A stretch of DNA of 64,000 nucleotides from Chimonanthus salicifolius. Taxonomy: Eukaryota; Streptophyta; Magnoliopsida; Laurales; Calycanthaceae. The stretch is from assembly GCA_013350335.1 (NCBI GenBank), contig CM023540.1:21333828-21397827 (forward strand), read 5' to 3'. The stretch's first letter is position 1. Each line of letters opens with the position of its first letter. Shown one piece after another: positions 48,311-59,040 of this stretch. The translations under genes were made by a program, and so were the position numbers. Under the pieces are notes generated by a model. The model worked only from the letters and a program-made list of their open reading frames with translations, was not told the origin of the DNA and ran no database searches.

Positions 48311-48915
48311 CTTTTAAGTTTTTGTATAAGAACTTGTCGTCCTCTGGACGCATCTTAAATCATCTCAATCTTGAGTTGATCACTATAGGTATCCTGTATT
48401 AATTAGACATTAATTTGGCCTAGCATCAATCCAAATTCAATTAAACTATTAATGAAATTGGACATTGCAACAAAAAATTCACAAATACCACCATGAGTAA
48501 CATTAATGAGAAGTGCAACCTTCATTGCATATTCACCATGGATACTGGTACATAAGCTCATATGCATCGAATTGTCCACTCAATTAATTATTTTGTTGAA
48601 TCAAGTAGGTATTCAAATGTTCTCTCTCTCTTGCTTTGGTCCCATCAAATTATAGGATTCTGTGTAAGATTGACCTGAAAATTGAGGACAGTAATTTTGT
48701 TCAGAGGCCCAACAAGCTCACCTCAAAATATAACTTAGGCTTGACACAAGCAATGGGCCTTACCCAAATTTGATCTATTGAAATCTCTGGAGTGGTGAGT
48801 TTGAGAATTTCACAGGCCTTACATTTGTATGAGTCACGTTTTCCATCTTTTCACCCGATCAGCCCTCCAACTCCCATCTTCACAAACGTAATGAAGAGTT
48901 GAAATTGGAAAGTGG

Positions 48916-51409
48916 GTGTCGGTGGGTTGGTGATTTCTAACGCAGGATTTCATATTCTTTCTGTCTTATTTTAGTTGTCTCATTTTAAAATTTTAAATTT
49001 TTTAAAGAAAGGCTTTCAAAAAGCTTATGAACTTCTCTCCAACATCCTATAACTCTTCGCATATGAGACAACTATTTTCAAACGTCTTAAAATGCATATC
49101 AGACAATTAAATTGAAACAGAGGGAGTATAAATCACTAATCTGTTGTAACGAATCTAAATTCTCATTTGATCTCTATTTTTATTTTTATTTTTGAATTTA
49201 CATGTAAGAAACCATGGGATACCTAGCGAAAAATTCCACGAGTGAGTTCACTACTCCTAGGGCACACTAAGGTTAGGCCACGAAGGGTTGAACCCCCAAC
49301 CTCTCACTTCCTGAAGTGGGAGGCAACCAGTGGAGCTACACCCATGTAGCTCCTTATATTTATAGTAATTTGAATTTCTTTAACTATTTGTGAAATTAGT
49401 TTTCTAATGAATAACATATAAGTTTTAGTCTTATTACAAAGAATGCTTGAATCCTTTAAACTCTACTCTTATGTGTTGGGGCAGTGAACTAAACTCACAT
49501 TGATTGTGAAGGGGGAGATTTAGACACTTATAAATAATTTGAATCACTCTATCTAAAGAGCTAGTGTTTTGAGCTGGATACCCTGTAATGTTATGAGCAT
49601 TTGATTAAGGGTTTTGATATTTACACCTCTACTCTCTTTTTCTTTTGTTTTTTTATCACTGCATCTACTTTTCCATTTGTTGCAATGCCCCTCTCAGAAG
49701 GGCAGATGGGACCGAGAGTGTTGGAGATGGGGTTGGGTCTGAAATTATTATTTTCTTTTTTAAATTTAAACCCTAATTGATTGGATGGCTATTACATCAG
49801 AGTACACAAGGACATTCAAAACAATAATTAAGTATTTTGATGAAAGTTTACCAGTGGTTAAGACATTGTCGATGAAGGCAGCCTGACTCAAAAATTTTGG
49901 AACCCAAGTCCACTTGAAAGTAGGGTTTGAGCCTGAGTAGAGGCTCAAAATTTTGGCCTAATTTAAATTTGAATCGGGTTTGGGCCTTGCATTTTAGGGC
50001 TCGAACAAACTTAAAAGTCCAAATTTGAGCCACAGCCTAGTTAAAACCAAGGACCAAGTAGAAATTTTAAAACCAAGGACCATCTTATATTTTTGTTAAT
50101 ATAATATATCAAATAATAAATTGTGGTTAATTAAAAAAATTAATGAATACACATCATTAAATCTCTTCTGTTCATTCTAAGTTTAACCCTAATTATTAAT
50201 AAATTCTCTTGTCACTCTCCTCTTTCAATTTTAACCATGTGAGATTTATTTGCTTTAACTTATGTATGAGCTGATAGAAGTGAAATAATAATTTAAGAAC
50301 TTAATTAATGTACTAGATTTGATGGAGCTAATGACTAAAATGATAACTTGTATAATAGAAAAATATTTTTGATTAAGATGATAATTCTTATAAAAAAAAC
50401 TTGTGTACAATAAAAAGGAACAACCACAATCTGATGTTATGGACTAATGACAGAAATTAATTTTGAAATAAATTTAAGTGAAGGCCCAAAAAAGTGAAGA
50501 TTTGTTCGGGCCCTTATTAATAATTAGGACCCAAGGCCAACGTCCAATAATTCAGTCCGAGGTGATCCTGCTCTAAGTGTGGGCCCTATAATTGCTTTTT
50601 GGGCCCAAACCCAATTTAACTTAGGGCCATCCTGAATATAGATCCATTATTATTTTCGCATGTAAATACAGATCCAACTTAGTTTAATGTGTATTATATG
50701 CATGTTCACAGATGGATAAGCGTTATGTAGAAATAAATATTTATTCAATTTGTTTAATTTAATGATTTTTTCATGACTTGATGGATCCTATATTGGACAG
50801 TTTAATCATGGTGTGGACACATTTTTTTATGTCAAAGCATCTAAGCATATTTAAAACATTAATAATCCTTATTAATGGTTGTGATAGAGCTGATGATGGG
50901 ATGATGGATTTTAATAAATTGGTAAAAGCCTTGTTGATGAAATGGATCATGGGTTTAGAATAACATATAACTTTTAACATATATATTTTTAATAAAATAA
51001 TGAGAACTATTTTGTTCAAAATTCCTTGAATAAGTCAAAATATCGACTAAAACATTATCTATTACAATAATTGTATCTTTCTTAAAAAAATTGAAAAAAA
51101 AAAAAATTCATTCATTGTGTCAAGTAGGCAAACATTTTATATTTCTGAACACTATTTTCTTAAATGTCATAACCATTAAAAAAAAAAAAAACATTTATCT
51201 TTTGTGTATGTTTTTTTATTTTTAAGATCTTCATCTTCTTTGTTTTCTTTTGCTTTTATCAGCATTTAGGTGATATAGCAACAACGATCATCTAATAAAA
51301 GTAGAGGTGATAATGAGTCTGATGGCTTTTAATAATACTAGTTTTTATACTAAACCCAACTTGAGCCCACCCTGTATAATTACAAATTAATGATAAAAAA
51401 TTATTATTA
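48916..51409. other. Intergenic; one SINE-like repeat, no gene
   Basis: 49195-49350 contains GGGTTGAACCCCCAACCTC and GTGGGAGGCAACCAGTGGAG, a tRNA-derived-looking repeat with relatives near 9061 and 46520. The rest is AT-rich, with short frames that do not resemble proteins. Confidence 0.4.
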
Positions 51410-52110
51410 ATAAAAATATAAGAGGGTTTTCCTATGATGTGGAACCATTGGACCATGAAAATTGAAAAGAATGGGTTGAGATTCTGAACTTGGGATGGGT
51501 ATAAGGACTAAACTCACAGGAGACCTTTTGGAGTGTGTATCTGTGTACATCCTAAAACAAAACTGTGCAGGCGTATGTGAGCCCAAAGAGGACAATATCA
51601 TGTTGGGTGGAACATGGTTGTTACAGTTAGGGGTTTAAAAATCGGTATCGGCCGATACGATATGTCGACCAATATATCGTTATCGGCCGATATTTTTCTC
51701 TTTCTTCCTTGTTTTTTTAAATATCGGCCGATATTTTGATATCGGGCCGATATAATACGGCCGATATCAAGGCCGATATTGTGAATATCGGCCGATACGA
51801 TACATATCGGCCGTTATTCACATATCCAAAACCGATATATATCGGCCGATACATATCGTATCGGCCGATATTTCAACCCCTGGTTACAGTTGTTATGAGA
51901 GCCAAGGACGACTCCAGTCCCAAGTGGGGGGATTGCGATGGCCCGCAGCCCAGTGGGGGTTGTGTGTGTCTGGCATAGACAGAGGGAGAAAGCGCTAAAG
52001 GAGGATGTCTCCTCGGTGAAAATGTCACACATTACCTAGGAAGTTGTTCAAATCTTAGAATATAAGTGATGCTCTCCCTTCTCTTAGCACGAGTCATTTT
52101 GGTGTAATGG
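51410..52110 (+). mobile_element. TRIM-like element, family C, split by a MITE at its primer site
   Basis: The LTR-like text (GGAGTGTGTATCTGTGTACA, then AAAGAGGACAATATCATG) ends at ..TTGTTACA. After removal of the MITE and one target copy, the sequence runs GTTGTTATGAGAGCC, a mutated TGGTATCAGAGCC primer site. A second LTR-like part (CACACATTACCTAGG, then ATAAGTGATGCTCTCCC) follows to about 52110. Non-coding. Confidence 0.55.
51628..51882. mobile_element. hAT-type MITE made largely of TATCGGCCGATA palindromes
   Basis: Ends TAGGGGTTTAAAAATCGG and GATATTTCAACCCCTG; perfect 8-bp duplication GTTACAGT at 51620-51627 and 51883-51890. The core TATCGGCCGATA or close variants occurs about seven times. 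255 bp, as in the copy at 48056-48310. Confidence 0.92.
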
Positions 52111-55100
52111 TCCAGGTTAACAAAATGGTTATGGGAATAAGATGATATATGAATCGTACGATTTTATGATTTTTGATTTACGATTCACTCCCCTAAACCA
52201 ATTTCCATACGATTCGAGTTTGATAACCTTTGATAAAATTAGAGAATACCATATACTTAGAGCATTGAGAATATTTGTAAAATTACATGCTCACAAGGTG
52301 TATGATAATATGTTTGAGTAAATGTTGTCTTGTGCACATTCCAATACATAGTTGGGTAAGGTTAGGTTTGACATCTTTTATACCTATGTGTGATTGATGT
52401 GAATATATTGTATCAGATACATATTTATGAGTTTCCCAAGTTCCCTATGATTAGATGTTTATTATAATTGAGAATTCATAGATTTGTATTATGTTAAAGT
52501 ATAATAAAATGTATGATAAATCAAGATTGTCCAAGATATGTAATGTAGGGCCTTGATAACTTCTTATATTTGTGTATGATTATGAATAATGTATGTATCA
52601 AATGAATTCTCATGATTGTGATTGGAATTCTTAGATGGGTAACTCATATAATAAGCATGATGGAAGTGTTTTAATGCCATGTTTGAATTATGTGATGATG
52701 TGTACATCACTAGTGAGTACCTATTTTGATAATGGTTGTGGTGGATCGACATAAATCATGTTTGTAAAATGAATTTTCATGATTTGAAGAGGAACTTGAT
52801 AAAGGATTAGATTAAGTGATATGGGTGAATTAAGGTCAAGTATCTTAGACCCAATAGGGGTTAACTTGTGTTATAATGGGGATGAGATAGCATGATTGAG
52901 AATGCATGGAATGCAATGTAAATACTAAGAAAACCTTGTTTGATTTTCCCAAAGTAAAAGTATGACCACTCCCCAATGTCAACCCAAATGTGAAAATAAT
53001 GAACTACGGTTGATTTGATCCTCAACTAAAAGCATTGTGCCTCAGCTCGATCAAAAGAAGCATTGTGTCATCCATTTATATTAAGGATGATGTAAGATAT
53101 TGAGCAAATGTGAGTGGTAGAAAGGGATTGGTGGGATATACCTTCCCTAATATAGACTCTAATGCTAGATGTTGGATCCCTTGAAGGCGGCCCGAAGAGG
53201 TTATGATGCTTTGTAGTCCCGATATGATGAGCCATATATGTTTGTTACTTAAGTAAAGCGTAGAGTGGCTAGAGAACTGTGAAAATTCTTAAGATGGACA
53301 GATGATGACTTTGGCACTGAGATGTATGAAACTATGTCACTTGATTATATTAAGACGTGGTATGGGTACGTCCCTCACATGATGATTATATTGAAACGTA
53401 GTATGGGTGTGTCCCTCACGTGATATTGATGATTGAGACGTGGTATGGGTGCGTCACTCACGTGATATTGATTATATTGAAGCGTGGTATGGGTGCGTCC
53501 CTCACGTGATATTGATGATTGAGACATGGTATGAGTATATCCCTCATGTGATATTGATAACGTTATACTTCTATCCGTTGAAAAAGAAAACTCTCCGATC
53601 AGTAGATCATTGTATCTAACATTTGTATAGTTAAAAGGATAAGATAAGTATATAGATCCAATGAGTAAGGCCTAGAGTAGCCGTGAGACCATGGGAGCCT
53701 CGATATGAACATATGAAAACTGTGGCATTGAGATGTATATATAACTTGGTCACTTGATATTGACGTGGTATGGGTACGTTCCTCACGTGATTATGATGGT
53801 TGACTGACCGTTCTAGAGAGGTATTCGGGACGGTGTGGTCGGCTATGGAGACTTAGTCCCGTAGGGTTGCCGTCGAGGAGTAGGTCCCTCACATGCTACG
53901 CGATAGAGTGCACTCTCACGGCTATTTAGCACACTTGATATACGTTGATACGCAGAGCTAGATACTATTTTACCCCATGGGGGTGGTGCTAGCTTCGTTA
54001 GATGCGGTCCGACCGCCTTAGAGTTTGACTGAATCACCCATTAGGTGAAGGGATGTAGGGCGAGGTAAACTTGATCATGCTAGTCGTGGGTCTCCCGATT
54101 AGTAAGTCATGGGGCCTCCTAAGTCTTGCTAGGGGTCGTGGTATATTTATGATATGATATAATGATTTTATATTATTGCCAGAGTCACGTAATGATTCAT
54201 TCTAGTGTTGGTCCTACGGATAGAAGATCTCATGCTAGATGATGTGCCCCTGGATTAGTTATGCCCATGGGGGGATTATGTTCATAGATGATTATTACCC
54301 ATGAATAGATGATGCTCACTGATATAGTGTTACCAGGGATGGATGTGTATACCCATGGATGATGGTTCCCATGGTGGTTTGGATTCATGCCCTGATGTTG
54401 GTCTTATGGTAAACATGTTGGTCTCATAGTAGACGTATTGGTCTTATGTTAGGCATATTGATCATATGGTAGACCTATTGGTCTCATAGTAGACATATTT
54501 GTCTTATGTTAGACATATTGATCCCATGGTAGACATATTTGTATTATGGTAGACCTGTTGGTCTTATACTAGACATATTGGTCTTATGTTAGACATGTTG
54601 ATCCCATGGTAAACGTATTGGTATTATAGTGGATATATTTGTCCCATAGTAGACGTATTGGTATTATAATGGATATATTTGTCCCATAGTAGACGTATTA
54701 GTCTTATGTTAGACATGTTGGTCTTATGATAGACATATTGGTTCTACAAATGTATAAGTTACGCCCATGTATGGATTATACCCATTGAGTGATTATATTT
54801 ATGGATGATTATTACCCACTGATAGATGATACTCAGTGATGGAGAGTTATCATGGATGGATGATGAATCCCATAGACGTTGTTCACATGTTAGACATATT
54901 GGATTCATACCTAGATATTGATTATATGGTGAACATATTGACCCCATGATAGATATAGTGGTCCCATAATAGACGTATTGGTCTCATGGTGGACCTGACG
55001 GTTCTATGAATAAATATTATTTTCCTATGGATGGTTATTCCCATGGAGGGCTTTGTGACCATAGATGAGTATTGTATACTGTGGATAGATATTCTCACGG

Positions 55101-55580
55101 AGGGCATTGATTTCATAGAGGATTAGACCCATATTTAGAATATTGTCCCCGAGGAAGGATGTATTTATGTTCGGGTATAGGTCCCATGGTTGAGGTTTAT
55201 CCCATGTGTGACATTGACCCCATAGTTGACCGTGTTCACATGGTTGGTATAGACCCGTGGTTGGCTAGACCCGTGATAGATAAAATCTATTCTATTGATG
55301 AGGTCCACGATAGGGTAATTAAAATATCTTGATGTGACATAATGAATAGCACGGGGTTAGTGCCATGAAATAAATGAATTGAGAACTACGCAGGATCTGA
55401 TCTCCATTGGAATACGTAGGCAGCTGATAATTCAGTTCGATCAAATCAATGGTCTAATAAGTCCTTGGATCCGTAGGGATCTCACAACACGTGTATGTGT
55501 CACGTGTTTGGACTATGAGTTGTGCATGCTTCAGAGTTGAAAAAAAAAATATTATTGTTTTTCACGTGTCCTTTTTTGTT
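52111..55580. repeat. Non-coding block with two minisatellites, probably an old retroelement LTR
   Basis: 53355-53565 has five 42-bp units (GTGGTATGGGTGCGTCCCTC, then ACGTGATATTGATGATTGA), with a sixth at 53764-53800. 54397-54736 has seventeen 20-bp units of the form ATTGGTCTTATGTTAGACAT in unbroken register, with scattered relatives to about 55000. ATGGATGATTATTACCCATG-like words are spread around them. The right end has GGAATACGTAGGCAGCTGA, a word I associate with long plant LTRs (not certain). No coding sequence. Confidence 0.6.
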
Positions 55581-55584
55581 AGGT

Positions 55585-55735
55585 CGTGACATTTGGAGTG
55601 TGTATATGGGCACACATCCCAAAGCATAACCATGACAGCATATGTGTGAGCGTAAATGGGACATAACCATGACAGCATATGTGTGAGCCTAAATGGGACA
55701 ATATCATGCTGGGGCATGGGTTTTATAGGTTTGTT
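55585..55735 (+). mobile_element. LTR/TRIM fragment, family C, with a short internal repeat
   Basis: TTTGGAGTGTGTATATGGGC, CACACATCCCAAAGCATAAC, then a 41-bp segment (CATAACCATGACAGCATATG...AAATGGGA) present twice in tandem, and ACAATATCATGCTGGGGCA. Matches the 3' part of the fragments at 19690 and 41340. Confidence 0.5.
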
Positions 55736-56426
55736 GCACGGAAGGGTGTGACTCTTTCTTTATTTGTAATTATTTTTACACATTCATTTCATTTTTTCAA
55801 TTATTTACCTATAAATCCATTTTTCTCATGTTTACAACTATTCTTCTAAAATATTATTAACATTTTATAAATAGTCATTTCGTACTAATTAACTACTTCA
55901 ATTTTTTTCCAGAAAATCACCAAAAAATGTTCTCCATTTTTCTAGAATTTTTATGTAATTTTTTCAAAAAAAAACCCAAGAAATTATTGAAATTTCTTTC
56001 GTAACTTGAACATTAAATTTTGATATCAAAATGACCGTTAAATAATGATATAAATACATAGAAATGAAATCCATACATTGTATTGCGATGATACAGGTAT
56101 AACAGCGATCCATATCACCCCAACATTATTTTTACCTAATTGTTATTAAAAAATTAAATCTCATAAAATATTTATAGCCGTGACATCTAAACTAAAGAAT
56201 ATAAACATTTGAAATGGAGCATTTTGTTGATTATTAAATTTATTTATTTAAATCAAATACATAGAAATTTTAAATGAAAGTTTTGTTTTATAATCTTGAT
56301 ATATTTATTTTATTTTAGTAAAATTATTTTTGATAAATTAAAAAGGGTGGTAATCCTAACACGGGCATATTCTTTTAGGAGATAGAGGTTTTCCAGATTT
56401 CTCACTTTGCCTCTAACCGTCCGAAC
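55736..56426. other. Intergenic, AT-rich, nothing recognised
   Basis: Homopolymer-rich DNA, no frame or repeat supported. Confidence 0.4.
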
Positions 56427-56725
56427 GGATTTTAGTGGACTTTCAGAAATCGGTTCACTTTCCAATGAATCAGTTCAGTGCACCGACCGGATCACTTGGA
56501 AATGAAAATTTGAGGAAAGTGATTTGGTAGATGCACCGATTTGGATTCTCAAGAAATCAGTACACCGACCGAATCACTTTCATCCAATTTTCATTTTGAA
56601 GTTATTCGGTCGATGCACCGATTTCTTAAGAGTCTAAATTGTTACTTTCCTTAAATTTTCATTTCCAAGTGATCCGGTCGGTGCACCGATCCAGTGAACC
56701 GATTTCTGAAAGTCCACTAAAATCC
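56427..56725. repeat. Palindromic (hairpin) element
   Basis: GGATTTTAGTGGACTTTCAG at the left is the exact reverse complement of the right end; the arms (through CGGTTCACT, TGCACCGACCGGATCACTTG) pair over about 100 bp or more each. ACCGACCGGATCACTT-type words recur inside. It may extend weakly to about 56380-56775. Likely a foldback-type MITE; no clear target duplication seen. Confidence 0.75.
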
Positions 56726-56779
56726 ATATGGATAGATTAAGATAAAATGAAAAGTTTGCTAAAATCTTGCATCTCTTTG

Positions 56780-59035
56780 GCTGCGTTTGGATGGGAGGTA
56801 AGGGGGGGTAACCCCCCGTTACCCCTACTTACCCCAGTTTGGTAATAAGGGGGGAGGGGTAAAAATTCAAATTTTTACCCCTCTTGTCTCCCTTTTCAAT
56901 ACCCCCATGGGGCAAGGGGTATTCAAGAATGAATACCCCTCCTTACCCCCCCTTTTGCTTATGATTTTTTTTTTTTTTACATTTTATTTATTTATTTATT
57001 TTGGTGAGTAATTGACTTTTATTTTTTTTCAAAGCACTCCATTATTTCCATTTGATAAATTTCATATCACCAAAAAACAAATTATATTTTTTTATGAAGA
57101 GATATGAAGAATTTTTTTTTTCATTTATTGAAATTTAAAATAATAATAGTGGCTTTTTATTTATTTTTTATTTTTTAAGAAAACCTTTCCTCTATTTATC
57201 CCGTGCCTTCATCTATTTTTCAATTATATATTATATAATTTTCTGAAACGTATTTGTCAAAATATTCTATTTTTAAGGGGTGATTCTGTCGAAATTTCGA
57301 TAGAGTCTCAAAACTCTGAAAATTTTGAGATTTATGATAATATCTTTCAGAGTAATTAACAATTTATTCTATTAGAAGATTATTTTAAAAATGTGTCAAC
57401 ATTTTCAACGTGATGCATTTGGGTGAGGGTTAAATTTTTACAGGGGTTACCCTTGAGTAGGGGTAAACTAACATATTAACAATTTTATGAGAATTAATAA
57501 TTTTATTAAATCTATATAATATAAAAATAAAATTTCTACAACATTTTCAACGTGATGCATTTGGGTAAGGGGTAAATTTTTACAGGGGTTACCCTTGAGC
57601 AGGGGTAATTGTACGTAGGGGTAAACTGACATATTAACAATTTTATGAGAATTAATAATTTTATTAAATCTATATAATATAAAAATAAAACTTCTATAAC
57701 ATTTTCAATGTGATGCATTTGGGTGAGGGGTAAATTTTTACAGGGATTACCCTTGAGCAGAGGTAATTGTACGTAGGGGTAAACTGACATATTAACAATT
57801 TTATGAGAATTAATAATTTTATTAAATCTATATAATATAAAAATAAAATTTCTATAACATTTTCAATGTGATGCATTTGGGTGAGGGATAAATTTTTACA
57901 GGGGTTACCCTTGAGCAGGGGTAATTGTACGTAGAGGTAAACTAATATATTAATAATTTTATGAGAATTAATAATTTTATTAAATCTATATAATATAAAA
58001 ATAAAATTTGTATAACATTTTCAATGTGATGCATTTGGGCGAGGGGTAAATTTTTACAGGGGTTACCCTTGAGCAGAGGTAATTGTACGTATGGGTAAAC
58101 TGACATATTAATAATTTTATGAGAATTAATAATTTTATTAAATCTATATAATATAAAAATAAAATTTCTATAACATTTTCAATGTGATGCATTTGGGTGA
58201 AGGGTAAATTTTTACAGGGGTTACCCTTGAGCAGGGGTAATTGTACGTAGGGGTAAACTGACATATTAATAATTTTATGAGAAGTAATAATTTTATTAAA
58301 TCTATATAATATAAAAATAAAATTTCTGCAACATTTTCAATGTGATGCATTTGGATGAGGGGTAAATTTTTACAAGGGTTACCCTTGAGCAGGGGTAATT
58401 GTACGTAGGGGTAAACTGACATATTAACAATTTTATGAGAATTAATAATTTTATTAAATCTATATAATATAAAAATAAAATTTCTGCAACATTTTCAAAG
58501 TGATGCATTTGGGTGAGGGGTAAATTTTTATAGGGATTACCCTTAAATAGGGGTAAACTGACACATTAACAATTTTATGAGAATTAATATTTTTATTAAA
58601 TTCATATAATATAAAAAATAATAATTATAATTTTTATGAAGAGATATGTTGATATTTTTTATTTATTTATTGGGATTTAAAATAGTAATATAAAAAAAAA
58701 CTTTATTTATATTTTTAATATTAGAATGCAAGTGTTCATTTTAAATTATAATTATGAAAAATAATTTATAAAAATTAGATAATTATAAGTTATATTATTA
58801 GAATTTACTTCATAAATATTATTTAATAATTATATTTTATAAAAAAAATAAAAAATATTAATATATCAGGTTATCCTTTCTTATAGTTACCAAGTAAGAT
58901 TTTTTACCCTTAAGGTAATGTTTTACTTTACCACTTTAATTACCAAATAAAATAAAGGTAATCCTATTTCAAGGGTCACCCCTCACCCCTACTTAGAAGT
59001 AACCTTTATAAAAATTACCCTCATCCAAACACAGC
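56780..59035. mobile_element. Non-autonomous DNA transposon carrying a minisatellite
   Basis: Terminal inverted repeats GCTGCGTTTGGATGGGAGG and, in reverse at the right end, GCTGTGTTTGGATGAGGG; direct repeat CTTTG at 56775-56779 and 59036-59040. Both ends are rich in GGGGTAA / TTACCCC. The interior is AT-rich, with the 158-bp tandem array. No transposase-like frame. The repeated minus-strand frames (IDLIKLLILIKLLICQF) only reflect the array. Superfamily uncertain. Confidence 0.82.
57361..58620. repeat. Minisatellite of eight units, 158 bp each (142 bp at both edges)
   Basis: The word GATGCATTTGG occurs at 57412, 57554, 57712, 57870, 58028, 58186, 58344 and 58502: spacing 142 then six times 158. 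The first and last units lack the same 16 bp (GAGCAGGGGTAATTGTACGT region). Units differ by only a few bases. Each contains GGGTTACCC and AGGGGTAA words like those at the host transposon's ends. Confidence 0.95.
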
Positions 59036-59040
59036 CTTTG

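Larger units (their letters stand above)
46803..48915. repeat. Large inverted repeat ending in MYB-promoter sequence
   Basis: Left arm about 46803-47225 and right arm about 48510-48860 are reverse complements with scattered changes: for example, CAATTTTCAGGTCAATCTTA on the left pairs with AAGATTGACCTGAAAATTG on the right. The outer part of the left arm, read on the minus strand, gives CCGATCGTCATTGTTACGAC, identical to about 9218-9237 upstream of MYB copy 1. The right arm runs on into CCCTCCAACTCC and ATCTTCACAAACG (to about 48915), also MYB-promoter text. The roughly 1.3-kb loop holds a minus-strand SINE and a hAT-type MITE. No intact gene; the frame at 47720-48046 is unrecognised. Confidence 0.82.

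Noticed and set aside
54397..54736. Regular 20-bp repeats as a CRISPR array
   Set aside because: No spacers: the units are directly adjacent, and this is plant nuclear DNA.
57536..58508. Series of minus-strand open frames repeating IDLIKLLILIKLLICQF
   Set aside because: They recur every 158 bp and merely reflect the tandem DNA repeat; there is no start context or domain.
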